From Ceratothoa steindachneri (taxonomy: Eukaryota; Arthropoda; Malacostraca; Isopoda; Cymothoidae), in NCBI GenBank assembly GCA_963969495.1, contig OZ018321.1, positions 131,286,293 through 131,350,292 on the forward strand: a stretch of DNA of 64,000 nucleotides, given 5' to 3'. Positions 33,877-47,164 of the stretch are shown here, one piece after another. The notes below the pieces were generated by a model. That model saw only the letters and a list, made by a program, of their open reading frames with translations, was not told where the DNA came from and made no database searches. The position numbers were made by a program, and so were the translations under genes. The stretch's first letter is position 1. Each line of letters begins with the position of its first letter.

Positions 33877-35113
33877 GTAGAATAGGCTTCCGACGATATA
33901 CTATATATAACTATTCTATATTTCGAGTGCGTGGTAATTTGATTGACCGAGGTTAGTTCATAAAGGATGGGGGGCTGGAGGGGCTTGTTTATCTTCAATA
34001 TACTTAAGAAGTGGAACGGAGCACAAGGATAAATAATATGGCTACCATTGATAAAATAGAGTTTTATTAAATAAACTATCAAACAACACACGGAAAATGT
34101 TTACATAAACAGAGATTAAAATTGGGAGAAACACAGTAAATGGAAAAGGTCATGAGAATATCTGTCTAATCTGAAGATTAAGATGGGAGAGATTTAAAAC
34201 GGCCAACAAACAAAGGGGGAATGGTTCGCTAAACCGTTTGAAGCACAGAGTTGCGTTGACAAAAGGGTTAAATGATTAAAGGTAATGCTTAGCTTACGTA
34301 AATACAAGGTTGTCGTGCAGAGGAAGGCGATGGGAGGAATCCTCGGTCCAACTGGCGATTTCCAGGAGAAGGGGTTCTTCGGGGGGTTGTCCTTAACGCC
34401 GGAGGGAGGGGGGAAGGACTGTCTTCGAGGAGTGAGAGCGAAGTGGGGCTCCGAAGTACGAGCGATCCTTGTGACAGGATATTGGAGATGTTCTTGATGA
34501 ACAATGGAGGTTATTGTTGTAACCAAGCGTTCTCTTGATGAACGTTAAAAAGGGTGAATTAAATTATCCTGACGTGATGTCTGAAGAACGAGAACCGTTT
34601 CTTGATGAACGTGCTTGAAGAACAATGGCAGTTCTAATGTTGTTCTCTTTCTTAACAATAGGGGAGCTTTGTTGACTTGGCGTCTCGAAGGTCACAAACC
34701 TTGGCACTCAAGGGTTATTGTCCTCTTCTGGACAATAAGGGGTTTCTCGGCAGAGTTCCTAGGTGCACAAGGGAGACCGGATCGGCTTGATGCCTCGCGA
34801 AGATAATCTGGATCTGCTTCAATTGGGAAAAGCTATGATATAAATAGCCGGAGCCATCCCCATGGCGTAGGGAACTTCGAGTGAACGTCCCGGTAGCACC
34901 TGGGAAAATATCTTATCTGCCCATAAGCCTAATTCAATCCGGCGAGATCGACGTTTGGAGGCAAAACGGGAGAGTGAACCTCCTTGATTAAACATTGGCT
35001 ATGATGGGCGATAACGCGCCTTCAACTTCCTCTCGCAGTATACACGTGGGTAAGCATGTGTTTTAACATGTGATAGAGGCTGAATCAATGCAGCCTCAGA
35101 CCGTTCTATTACA
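33873..35113 (-). repeat. 5' LTR of Gypsy A
   Basis: 1241 bp. In element sense it starts tgtaatagaacgg and ends ctattctacgaca. It lacks the 86-bp duplication and the long G run of the left LTR. It would hold the promoter and polyadenylation signals. It is followed by the right CTGAT duplication at 35114-35118. Confidence 0.95.
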
Positions 35114-35118
35114 CTGAT

Positions 35119-36880
35119 TCATGATTTAACGAGCTTCAAAACTTTCAATAATTCCCGGACTAACCTTAGGAAACCCTTGGCAATTATATCATTCGAAAGA
35201 CAATATAAAATAAAACAACATAAGAGTTTTAAATTTCGTTAGAATCGGCCGAATAGTTATGATGTTATTGAAAAATAATTCCTTGGCTAACCTTGGATGA
35301 CCTTTGCATTTATTATATCATCCGAAAGAAAATGTAAAACAATAAGGGCTTCTAATTTCGTTAGAATCGGACGAATAGTAACAATGTTATTACTAAAACA
35401 AATATATTCTGGGAAAAACCTTGGAAAGACCTTCGCAATTATATCATTCGAAAGAAATTGTAAAACAACATAAGGGTTTCAAATTTCGTTAGAATCGGCC
35501 AAATAGTTACTAAAAAGAAGCAAAACGAGGACCGACCAACCGACATAGTGAGATATAAAGTAGCACACGACCAAAGATTGGCCAAGTTACGAAAGCAGTT
35601 CCTCTTCTTATTAGGCCTATAAATGAGAGCAGATACATAAGCTCTTTTTAAAAAGGGTTTACAAATAATACGGGCCATGAAGTAATGAGAGGGAAAATGT
35701 ATCGAACAGAAAGCATATCCACTGGAACTAAGAAAAAATGCCGTAAAAAAGGAATACGTATTGCAGCAATGAGAAAAAAAGGTTAGGTAAAGAGAAACAT
35801 CCTCTAATACTAAGAATAAAAAGGCCTAAACAGTGTAGTTCCTGTAGTAAAGAGAAAAAAGTCCTCACCCCATCCTCAAACACGGAAAATTGTGTACTAT
35901 TGGAAAAGCATGGCTCCCAAAAGAATGAAACTCCCTAAAGTACTAAAAGAAAAGCCTAAAAAGAATGTATACCATTTATTACTGAGAACATAGGTTTCAA
36001 AAGCAGAGATGATTCTCTAGGACTGTTAAAAAAGGCCTTAAAATATTAGTGTGGATCCTGTATTACTGAGATAGAAAGAGGCCTCGAAAAGTTGCCGATC
36101 TTCTAGTACTGAGAAATAAGGACTAAAACCGAATGCTTATTCTGCAGGTGTCGGAAACAAAGGCCAAGGAAAGAATGAAAATCCTGTATAAATGGGAAAT
36201 AACATTGAGAAGGAAAACAAATTTTCTAGTAATAAGAAAACATGGGCCTAAAAAATGAAGATCCCGTATCACTGAGAACAAGGTCTGCTGCCCAAAGTCG
36301 CGTGCTCTCACTTATTCTGATTTATGACCTTACGACCTTCCAAACTTTCAATAATTCCCGGACTAGCCTTATGAGGACCTGGAAATTATATCATTCGAAA
36401 GAGAATGCAAAACATCATAAGGGTTTCAAATTTGGTTAGAATCGGCAGAATAGTTACAAGGTTATTACCCCCCCTAAAAAGCAGAACGGGGAGCCAAGGA
36501 CCGATGACGACATAGTGAGATATATTTAGAGTCGCACGCGATTAAAAAACATAATCTGGGAGAAAAATCTCTAATACTGAGAAACGGAGCCTCAAAATGG
36601 GTTCAATTCCTGTAACAATGAGATAAAAATTTACCGCGAAAGGAGAACAGATCCTGCAGTGCTGAAATAAAACCCTATACAGAATGCAAATCCTTTATTA
36701 ATTGAGAGAAAAAAAGGCCGCAAATGGAACAAATCTTCTAGTACTGAGAGAAAAGACTCACCTTAAATCTTGTAGTACTTGGAAAATGGCCTAAAAAGAA
36801 TGCAGATTATATGGTATTGAAATATAAAAGGCATAAAAAAGAGTGCAAATCGCTGATTTAACTCCTATTAAATGATTTAT
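35119..36880 (+). repeat. Higher-order satellite, second and third blocks
   Basis: R1 units occur at 35150-35520 and 36345-36475. Linkers with cgacatagtgagatata lie at about 35540 and 36505. R3 arrays lie at 35600-36285 and 36546-36880, and the boundary aggtctgctgcccaaagtcg at 36282 is followed by cgtgctctcacttattctgat. So the order R1-linker-R3-boundary is repeated in the same orientation as in 24500-27233. R3 units are about 40 bp and diverged. No coding potential. Confidence 0.75.
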
Positions 36881-39009
36881 TTCCTGTCGTATTTTATTCC
36901 TCGGGGCCTCTTATGTCTTAGCAACTACGAAAAAGGGTAGAAATACAAAAAATAGAAAAAAAAATTCCAGCCACATATCTGTCTCTCTTTTTAGACCTAC
37001 ATATTTTCAGCAGTTTTCATGCTTTTTCTTCATACTCCTTTTATTCTCCTTTCGGTAGAATAAAAAAAATTCTTACCCCACATTATGACACCACGTTCAA
37101 TCTCTTTCCTTTCACCTAACTTTCCTGCACACACCGTTCAGTTCACACATACAGAAAATACCACCTACACACGTTTCACTAGATCGCCTAACCACCCCCC
37201 AACTGCACACACATGAGTGAAGGAAGGAGGGCATTGTGTGGGATTAATAAGATCGGGTGAACATAAATGGATCACTGGCAGATGTTTGTTGTGGGCATCT
37301 GCCGCGTTATCGGGATTGATCTTTTCATTAACGGAATGAGTTTCGTTTTCGAGTGTGGCAGGGAGGCGGTACCTTCCATTCACTTCTACTACACCCATTT
37401 GCATTCCTCACACCGAATCGTCTCCCACTCCATGGGCTCCTTGGGATGGAAGAGTAAAGGTGGTGTGAAATAAAAAGGCGGGGGGGGGGGGATACATGGG
37501 AGAGAAAATCGAAGAAAAGGAAAACGTTGGAAAAGTACATATTTGGTGTGGCAGAACCAGAAAGCAGGAAGGAAGGTAAAGGACTACTTGTAGCTGTGGC
37601 AGAAACAAGTGGGAGGTGGACTACTTTGGAAGGATAAAAAATGAGTCCTAGAGGAGTGAAACATGTACTTGGCGTCGAAGAAACAAGGGCTGAAAGAGAC
37701 TTCTTGGGGGTAGAAAAGCGAATGCGAAGGTGGAGAGAAAGTACTCTGCGTGAAAGTGAAAAGTAAATCGAAGATTACTAATACAAATAGACGCGGATTA
37801 AATAGTGATGAATTCGGCTAAATCTGAATGATTTCGGATAGAGAGAGCATAGATAAATAAAGGCCCAAACTTTTCTTTCCTGCGGGTAATTTTTCTGCCC
37901 CACACCATATAATACCTAGTTTGTTTTCTTGATAGGGCTTAAAAGGGAGAAGAGGTGGGTAATTTTAGGGGCATTGAAGTGCGCCTGCAATTTGTGAGAA
38001 AGCGGTTAATGATGATGAAAATCATATAAAAATAATAATAATAATAATGTAAGGTCATGGCCCTTACAGAGCGCCCCGCCTAAAGAGTACATTTAAAAAC
38101 ACGAACGAATGCCACTTTCCATTCTTTGACGAGTTCGCATTTTGAAAACGCTTGTTTGGGGAGCAGGGAATACTGCATACCTCTACCGTTGGTGGACGCG
38201 CTGTGTTTACTCGTGTATTTGGGTGGGTAGATCTTACACTCTTCATCACACACATAGAGAATTACAACAAGGCTTTCTTTCCTCTCCCTTCTTCGCAACA
38301 CAACACACACACAACTTCTATGTTCCAAGGAATCCTGTCTTTGGGTATCTATATATATCCACATACCTCTGACGCGGAACAGGTCCCTCTGCCCCGGGGC
38401 GACGAAGGTTCTTCCAGAACTCTGTTTGGTGACATAGACATAATACTTCCTGGCACCTCTTCCCCAAAGAGGACCGGCCCCTGGTATCCTCGAGCTCACC
38501 AGCGATTGTTATACTGACTTTGATGTCTATTTCATTATCTGGTCGTGGATCCTCCTGGATGAAGGAAGGTTGGCGAACTCGTATTTACTTACTTACCGTT
38601 CTGCGGCCCGGTAAAAGGACACTAAGGGCGGATAGAGGCCGTTCGTTCACTTGGGAAACCTCGCACCCGAGACTTTTGTTCTTACGTTTGCCTTACGTTC
38701 TTACGTGGTGTTGATGCCTACAAAAAATAACCCATTTTATAGGAAAAGCGTTAACGATGAAGAAAATGGCGAAAACCATCGGAGACACCTTCAGTTAAAT
38801 CATTAGTAGAGGGTTTCGTAAAGAGCTTTGAAGCTAGTGTGTGTGGAAATGTAAGTTATATCTCTCAAATAGCTAAGAGAGGAGAGTATTTTAGACTGGG
38901 TCCTGTAGGACATAGTAGTGCAGGGTCAGCAACATTAAACATGAGAGCCCACACGAAAACATTGGGGCTCGTATCCTTAAAATGGTTCTACCGTTCAAGC
39001 TCAGTGGAA
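36881..39009. other. Unassigned region with one weak exon candidate
   Basis: 36881-38060 shows no recognisable gene; some frames of 60-80 codons have no known motif. 38080-38720 is GC-richer. On its minus strand 38500-38554 is open in only one frame (EDPRPDNEIDIKVSITIAG), between a good acceptor (ccttccttcatccag) and a donor (gctg|gtgagc). A second donor-like gtaagtaagt lies near 38600. I cannot identify a protein, so a host exon is only possible. Confidence 0.25.
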
Positions 39010-42000
39010 CGTAAGTATGAAAGAAACCAGTCTGGGTTGTGTCTGAAAGAAATCGATCTATGCTGTGTATGAAAGAAACCGATCTGTGTTGTAGATAAAA
39101 ATACCGATATGTGTATTGTAGGAAAAAAACGATGTGTTGTGTGTAAAAGCAACCGATCTGTGTTGTGTATGAAAAAACGCAGATCGATGTTGTGTATGAA
39201 AGAAACCGGTGTATGTTGTGTATGAGAAAAACCCGATATATGATGTGTATAAAAGAAACCGGTCTATGTTGTGTATAGATGGAACAGATTTGCGTTGCAT
39301 ATGAAAGAAATCGATCTGTATTGTGTAAGAAAGAAACGGATCTGTGTTGTCTATGGAAGAAACCCGATCTATGATGTATATGAAAGAAACGATCTGTTTT
39401 GTGTATGAAAGAAACCAATCTATGTAGTGTATGAAAGTAAAACGTTGTAAGTTTTGTATGAAAGAAACCGGTCTACGAGTATGTTGTGTATGAAAGAAAC
39501 CGATATGTGTTTTGATGGAAGACACCGATCTGGGTTGTGAATGAAAGAAACCGATCTGTGTTTTGTATGGAAGAAAGAAATCTGTGTTGTATAGGAAAGA
39601 AAACAAATTGTGTAGTGTATGAAAGAAACCGATCTGTGTTGTGGATAAAGATACCGATATCTGTGTCTATCAAGAAAATTATGTGATGAGTATGAAAATA
39701 CCTATCAGTGTTAGATATGGAAGAGAGAAATCAGTCTGTGTTGTGTATGAAAGAAAACGATCAGTGTTTTGGAGGAAAGAAACCAATCAGTATTGGTTAT
39801 GAAAGAAAGCGATCTGTGTACTGTATAAAGAAAATGATTTGTTGTGTGGGAAAAAACCGATCTATGATAAGTATGAAAGAAAACGATTTACATTGTGTAG
39901 GAAAGAAACACAATCTGGCTTGTGTATGAAAAAATCCGACCTGGTTTGTATATGAAAGAAACCGATCTGTATTGTGTATCAAAGAAACCGCTGTGTTGTG
40001 AAAGAAAGAAACCCGATCTATGATGTATAGGGAAGAAACCGATGTGTGTTGTTTATAAAAGAAACTGATTTGTGTTGTATATGAAAGAAATCCGATCTAT
40101 GATGTATATGAAAGAAACCGGTCTATGTTGTGTATGAAAAAACAATCTGTGCTGTGTATGAAAAAAAACGGATCTTTGTTGTGTAAAAAATAAAGTGATC
40201 TGTGTTGTGTAAGAAAGAAACCGATCTGAGTAATGTTGGAAAAGACCAATATGTGTTGCGTATGAAGGAAACCGAAGTGTTGGATATGAAAGAAACTGGT
40301 ATATGTTTTTAGTAAAGAAACCAATCTTTGTTGGGTATGAAACGAGCCTATCTGTGTTGTGTATAAGGGAAACCCATCTGTGTTAAGTATGAAATCAACT
40401 GATCTGTGTTATGTATGAAAAAAACAGATCTGTGTTGCGAATGAAAGAAACAAATCTGTTTTGTGTATCAAAAGAAACCGAGCTGTGTCGCGTATGAAAG
40501 TAACTAATCTATGTTATGGGTAAAAGAAAACGATCTGTTTTCTGTATCAAAGAAACCATTCAGTGTACTTTATAAAGAAAATGATTTGTTGTGTATGAAA
40601 GAATACGAAATGTGTTGTGTGTGAAAGAAACTGATCAGTGTTCTGTATGAAACAAACCAGATCTGTGTTGTGTATGGAAGAAATAGGTATATGTTTTTTA
40701 TGCAAAAAACGATCTGTGTTGTATATGAAAAAAACAACATATATATTGTGTATGAAAGAAGCCGATCTGTGTTGTGTAGGAAAAAAAACATTCTGCATTG
40801 TGTATGAAAAGTTTAAACTGTGTTGTGTATGAAAGAAACTTAGGTATTGTGTACCAAAGAAACCGATGAATATTGTCTATGAAAAAAACCTATCCGTGTT
40901 GTGTATAAAACTAACCGATCTGTGTTGTCTATGAAAGAAACTGATCTATGGTGTGTATGAAAAAAAAACGATCTGAGTTGTGCCAGAAAGAAACCAATCT
41001 GTTTACTGCATTACGAAAAGGATCTGTTGTGTATAAAGGAAATCTATGTTGTGTTTGAAATATGACGATCTATGTTTTTATGAAATAAACAGATCGGTGT
41101 TGTGTATGAAAGAATTTGATCTGTTTTGTGCATGAAAAACCGATTGTGTGTTGTATATTAATTAAATCGATATGTGTTGTGTATGAAAGAAATCGATCTG
41201 TGTTGTGTATGAAAAAAACTGATCGATGTTGTGTATGAAACAAACCGATGTGTGTTGTGTATGAAAGAATCCTATCTGTGTTGTGTATGAAATAAACCGA
41301 TCTGTGTTATTTATGAAATAAACTGATCTGTGTTGTGTGTGAAAGAAACCGATTTGTGTGGTGCATAAAAGAAAACAATCTGTGTTGATTATAAAAGAAA
41401 CAGATCTATATTCTCTATGGAAGAAACCTGATCTGGGTTGTGTATGAGTGTAATCTATTTGTGATGTGTATGAGAAAACCGAGCTGTGTTGTGTATGAAA
41501 GAAACAAATCTGTGTTATGGACCCATAAATCGATCTTTTTTGTGTATGTAAGAAACCAATCCTTGTTGTGTATGAAACAAAACGATCTGTGTTTTGTATG
41601 AGAGAAACTGATCTACATTGTGGATGAAAATAACACTATTTGGTTTGTGTAAGAAGTTATCCGATCTGTGTTGTATATGAAAGAAACCGATCTGAGTTAT
41701 GTATGAATAAACTGATATGTGTTGTGTATGAAAAGCCTATCTTTGTTTTGTATAAATAAATCGATATGTTGTCTATAAAAGAAATTAATCTGCATTGTGC
41801 ATGAAAGAAATCGATCTGTGTTGCGTATGCAAAAAAACGATCTGCGTTGTGTGTGAAAGTAACTGATCTGTCTTGTGTAGAAAGAAAAAGATTTTTTTGT
41901 GTAGGAAAGAGAACTATGTATTATGTATGAAAAACTGATCTGTGTTGTGTGTGTGTGAAACAAACCGATCTGTGTACTGTATAAAAAAACGATTTGTTAT

Positions 42001-42425
42001 GTACGAAAAAAACGATTCCTGCTGTGTATTAAAAAACCGATCTCTGTCGTGTACAAAAGAATCCGATCTCTGTTGTGTATGAAAGAAACCGATCTGTGTC
42101 GTGTATGAAAGAAACCGATCTGTCTACTTTATAAAGAAAAAGATGTGTTGTGTATAATAGAAACAGATCTCTGCTGTGTATCAAAGAAAGCGATCTGACT
42201 TGTGTATGAAAGAACCCGATCTATGTTGTGTATGAAAGAAAAGGCTCCGTGTTGTCTATGAAAGAATCCAATCTGTGTACTGTATAAGGGGAATCGATGT
42301 GTTGTGTACGAAAGAAACCGATTTGTGTTGGGTATGAAAGAAACTGATCTCTGGTCTGTATGAAAGAAAATGATCTGTGCTGTGTATAAAAGAAACCGAT
42401 CTCTGTTGTATATGAGAGAGATGTT
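39010..42425. repeat. 26-bp minisatellite, about 130 units
   Basis: The consensus unit is ctgtgttgtgtatgaaagaa plus accgat. Units vary by substitutions and small indels but keep the 26-bp step over 3.4 kb. Because 26 is not a multiple of three, each minus-strand frame cycles through all three readings, and the consensus has no stop on that strand. This explains several minus-strand frames of 120-180 codons (for example 39058-39606 and 42129-42509) with period-26 peptides such as FIHNTDRFLSYTTQIGFFHT. They have no gene signals otherwise. Confidence 0.95.
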
Positions 42426-43639
42426 GGAGGCATGATATAACCTTAAACATCTACTTTTGGGGTGGCAAAATATTGGCACAAGGGTTAGTTTTGTGTCGTT
42501 GATGAACACCGACTACATTTTATGGGAATGTAGTAATTGATCAAAATATTGTTGACGCCACTAGGATTATTTTTTTATTACTTTTATCTTTTTTTCGCCG
42601 CTTACGATTGCAGCAAAGTTTAGCTACAACGGTTGTGCGAAGTTCCCCGATAGGGTTAATTCGGGTCGACTCCAGGGTGACTGCTATACGCTGTTGATGC
42701 CCGTGTCTCAGGTTCCACGTTAATCCCGAGTGAGGAATAAAAGTGGTACCCTCCAGCCCCCATTTTTCTCTCTTTTGTCTTCCTTTCTCTCTCGTCATAT
42801 TTTCACCTTCTTCCACACGATTTTTGCCATAGCTCCTATTTCCAAGAAACTAGGACATAATCCTTCTTCACTTTAAGAAACCAACCCGTGAGGCAGGAAG
42901 CTCCACCTTATTTCCCAGAGCCTTTACTCAACTGCCTCCAGAAATTATCAAACAAAGATATTTATTCCGAATAGCTCAGAGTTAGGATGTTGTAAAGAGG
43001 AAAAAGCTCATTCAACAGGAAGGAATATTAACTCAGATGAGTTAGAGTTAAGAATGAAAATTTGTCTTTGCTAAGTTTAAAAGTTTGGTTCCTAGGATTC
43101 TGTGTTATCCAATAACACTGTAATAACCTGAAGTTAAATTTCACACCCAAGTTAAATTTCACACCCAAATTTTCTTCTGTGGCCAAATGCTCTCGTAAAT
43201 TTACTATTACAGAACAACGACTATGTGAAGCAAAGCTAAGAAACCATAAGACCAAATCCTTCCCCCAAGACCTGCAGAGTCTATCATTTTTTCTGCCAAT
43301 AATAGTACCGTCCAAAAGATCAGACGTCTGTATTTCTATCACATTATTCATACCGCTTGAAAAGTTGGTGTACGATAATCTACAGGTAATCAACTAGGTA
43401 TGGGCAAAGTTTATGCAAATTTGGATAAATAAAACCAAATTTATTAGCAGATAGGCATTTCACTAGAAAAAATGGGGTTTAAAATGATCGGAATGTCAAA
43501 TGAAACCAATTCTATTGGAATATAATGATTAAATTATCAGTAGAAAGCATTTATACAGGTAATAAGAAAATTGTATTTAGTGTTGTGACCTATATTCTTT
43601 ATGAAGCCTTAACTTTGCTACAGTAACAAACCGACCTCC
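42426..43639. other. Unassigned region
   Basis: 42590-42840 is GC-richer, and 43140-43170 contains a 19-bp direct duplication (agttaaatttcacacccaa twice). No coding frame matches a family I know. Short frames here are not supported. Confidence 0.4.
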
Positions 43640-44420
43640 GACACTCATGTGCAGTGTTGTTGCTCAATTCATCTTGAATAATTTTCCAGTTCTTGAACTG
43701 ATTAGGCAATCGTCTGTTTACACTCCACTTCGAGGGTCTTTCAAACATTTTTAATAGGATTCAGGTTCGGACTCTGAGCAGATGACTTCATAACAGTGAT
43801 GTGATTGTCATCCTGGAAGGTCTTCACCGACTTGGCCGCGTGGTACTGGTGTTATATGCGTGAACATTTCAGGTTGAGCTTCGGAGGCTTTCAGATTGGA
43901 CAAAACATCTGTCACAGCATTTCCTTGTACATTTGTGCATTCAGTGTGTCCCTTAAGCGCACTTGCGGCCCAGTTCCTTCAACCAAAGCCACATCCAAGA
44001 CCATGACACTTTCTTCGCTAAACTTCACTCTTTTTGGTGTAATTGGCAAACAATATTTCGCCTGTTCATCGACAAACGAACGTCTTGCTATCTAATATGA
44101 ACAATTGGAATTTAAATGAGCGTGAAGATTGTCTTCCTCCAACAGACATGACACAGTCTGACTGGAGAGATTAATGGCCCAAATCTCACCAATCCCAGGA
44201 AACTGCTGCAGGTATTCTGAAAGAGTCCTTCAAAATTTGAGCTCGATCTTCCCTTGTTGAATTCCTTCTTGGTCTACCTGTTGATTTACTAGCCTTTTTT
44301 TAGAGGTTAACTGAATATTATGGCCTACACTTTTGGAGCGTTTGACACTCTGCAATTGCTCCAATTAAAAGACCACCTTAGAAGCGCGGGTTAATGATCA
44401 GTTCGCGGCATGTTACCTGG
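43640..44420 (-). pseudogene. Tc1-like transposase remnant
   Basis: Minus-strand fragments in order are TGRPRRNSTREDRAQILKDS (~44280-44220, the second HTH/linker region), ESVMVLDVALVEGTGPQVRL (~44015-43955), NAQMYKEM, KSVKTFQDDN (~43830) and SSAQSPNLNPIKNV followed by a stop (~43780). The last matches the end of the DDE domain (SPDLNPIENVW) with the catalytic Glu changed to Lys. Stops and shifts are frequent. I saw no terminal inverted repeats. Confidence 0.65.
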
Positions 44421-45455
44421 ACAACAGCTGATAAGAGAATAACCTAACGTACACGAGATTGATCTGAAGTTAGTTGCTATACAAACAATACCGGGCCTTT
44501 CAACAAGAAATCAAAGCGTTCGGCTTCGATTGCTTATCTACCAATATTTTCGTTTTTTCATCCAATTTTGCATAACCATTTAGAAACGGAGATTTTACTT
44601 GTAGGTTTGTGGTAATGGGATTATGTAATAGGAAGGCTACTGGCACCAAATTGCAGGATCCAATAGGCCCAGCCAAAAACTCCACAAAATGGACGCCTGG
44701 TGGTCTGATTAAATCCCAGCATACTCCACACATATAAAATAATATCTCTAAAATTGGAATAAGAAAATGAGAATGTATAAATTAATTAGCATCTATGAAT
44801 TTGAATACAAAAATAAGGAATGTAAATATATTTGTCAATGTTTATATATATCGAAAGCAAGCGGCCGTTGGAAGTGCACGCGAGACACACGAATGTACGA
44901 ACGCGCGAAAGGTCAAGGACACCAGTGTCAATAAGATTGCACACAAACAAACAATTCGCGTCTCAGAATTGATTTATAAAAAGACGAGAGTCTATGAAGC
45001 ACCTGGGTAAATACACCCGTTGACCAAAAGGAATTTTATCACAAAGCTGCGATAAGCATATCCTGTTAAATAGATAAAAAAATGGGATATGTAAGAAATT
45101 AGAGACATAAACAACTTTCGGTACCTCCGCCTTTGGTGTGGAGAACAATGAACTCGACAAGTGAAGCTCATCTCACGGACGATTCTAGGCCATGCCATCT
45201 AGAAATTAGTTTACGTTCCTTTTAAATTCACCAAGCCTTGTCACTCCAGAATTTAATATTTTGCGTTGAATATATATAGACTGCTAGTCGCTTGCAAAGT
45301 AACTTCGTGACGTGCTGCTTGCCCCGTTAATAGGCCAATATTAGAATATAGTCAATTTTCGCAACATCCTTCCTCGATTTACCTTGAAACCTTCGGTAAG
45401 CCCAGCCAAAATAAGAACACAGTGAAAAAATCATCTTTGGAGTCAGATATTTAAT
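44421..45455. other. Unassigned region
   Basis: No recognisable gene or element. Frames under 80 codons occur on both strands. 44860-44960 is slightly GC-rich. Confidence 0.4.
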
Positions 45456-45822
45456 TCATCATCACTAACTCTAGAATTTAAGAAGGGGATTTTTTTTAAT
45501 ATTTGAATAATAATTTCATCTTAGTTTGGTTATGACTTATGTTTTTATCAAAGTTATTTCTAAGAATTCTTTTATAATATCAAAAACAAAATGGTGTATT
45601 TAAGAAATAAATATAAGTATAGAAATTTTGTAAATCTTTTAAAACCCAAAGAATTACAAATGGCGACGTTCAGGAAATTTATTTTTATATATCTTCTATA
45701 AATATATTTTAGCAACGTGATATTTTGAAAGGGAGAAATTGTAGTTTAGAGTTCCATTTTAATCTTAGTAGCGAAGTGCAAGCTCCTCCGTAGGGGGCAG
45801 TGGCGAAGCCATTGCCTGGTTT
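45456..45822 (+). repeat. Dispersed repeat R2, copy b (non-coding)
   Basis: It aligns with 11104-11556 in the same orientation. Both ends agree: tcatcatcactaactct and gtggcgaagccattgcctggttt. Relative to copy a it lacks about 80 bp before the terminal hairpin. 45823-47164 shows no recognisable gene. Confidence 0.7.
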
Positions 45823-47164
45823 TCATATAAGTTGGATACCCCCAATCAATTGGAAACAATACAAAACTGCTCCTATAGGTTATCACACACCAGGTTTGGA
45901 AAATTTAGATTTTCTAGAGCAAAAGATGCGGAAAATATTATGATAGAATTACATTCTCTCTGATCCTTTTGGACATGATTGTACGCTCAACAGCTTAACG
46001 GACTCAGTTATCTCTCAAAATATGTTAAAACCTCTTTAGATACCCATTCAATCTACAGGGTGAGTAAAATTTGTATATATTGTATATTTTATTTATCTAA
46101 AGTTCGTATGAGGACTTTTGATTCATTATGTATTAAACCGACGTCTTTTTTCCAACTCTTTATTTGTGGACTCATTTTAACACATTTTCTATTATGAGGT
46201 CACACTCGGTCAATGGTCGTATTGCAGGATTTTTAATTTTATACTATTGTGCTTGTTATCTAGTATTTGAGGAAGTATTTTCAATGCTACACTATGCCAT
46301 GTGATGTCATATGATCTCTAGTGTATTAGATATATATTTTATTAAACTTAGAAAATGCAGATGTAATGCCAAATTACTCATTTCACCGTAAGGAAAAACG
46401 TCGGGTAGTTTAATATTTAAATCTTTGTCACAGGCATTTTAAATCTTCTATTTTATGTTTATTTGTCTTTCCCGTCTGCTTTTTTCTCCCTCCCTCATCT
46501 ATTTTTGCTGTTTGATGCTAACACATTATTTTCCTTTTCAATAATTAAAAAATAGAGTATAGGAAATGTAATTAGGGAATATACAAACTAAAGTACAAAA
46601 CTAAGCCTAATAAAATAAACCATTTACTATCTTATGCACCATAATTCTACATTTTCGTTTCTTTTCTCTATTATTCGAATCGCGGCTGTGAGATTAAAAA
46701 AAAAAGTATTCTTAATTTGGTCTTCGCCAGAAAATTTCCTCTTCTTTGGGTGTCTTCAAATATGCCGCCTCAGACCCAATGACCAGAGAAGGGCTTGGAG
46801 AAAGAATAGAATGACGTACAACTCTCTCCTCTCTCCTCCCAATCTAATTACCATTTGAAAAGAACACCACCCAACTCCGGGAAATCATATCTGATCTTGT
46901 ATGTGTTTAGATCATGTATTCATATATACACCTTATGGCGCTAGAGAAATAATACAAGGAATTACAAGGAAAAAACAACTCAAAAGTTCTTACGAACAAG
47001 AGCGAAGAGAAGGTGAGAGAGAGAGAAAGTTTCAAGGAATAGAAGTACCTCAAAAGGCGATGCTATAGATAGAAACGAGGTAATATTAATGGCAAAATCC
47101 TAAGATACAGATTAAGAAATCTCTCCCTACTTACCTCTTCCACCTGCTTCTATAGGTCTATAGT

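Larger units (their letters stand above)
27234..35113 (-). mobile_element. Full-length Gmr1-like Ty3/Gypsy LTR retrotransposon (Gypsy A)
   Basis: The element is bounded by two LTRs beginning TGT and ending ACA in element sense, with CTGAT duplications outside. Reading the minus strand, domains run gag (33493-32330), protease (32315-31917), integrase (about 31690-30619), RT and RNase H (30238-29033), then the polypurine tract and 3' LTR. Integrase before RT is the order of Ty1/copia and, within Ty3/Gypsy, of the Gmr1 clade; the sequence itself is Gypsy-type. Gag and integrase frames contain stops and shifts, while the RT/RNase H frame is intact over 401 codons. LTR divergence of a few percent by eye suggests moderate age. 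Confidence 0.9.

Noticed and set aside
38891..39606. Minus-strand frames of 175 and 182 codons as a real repeat protein
   Set aside because: They follow from the 26-bp minisatellite lacking stops on that strand; no start context, signal peptide or splice structure is visible.
39010..42425. CRISPR-like array
   Set aside because: Units are contiguous 26-bp tandem repeats without unique spacers, and the setting is eukaryotic.
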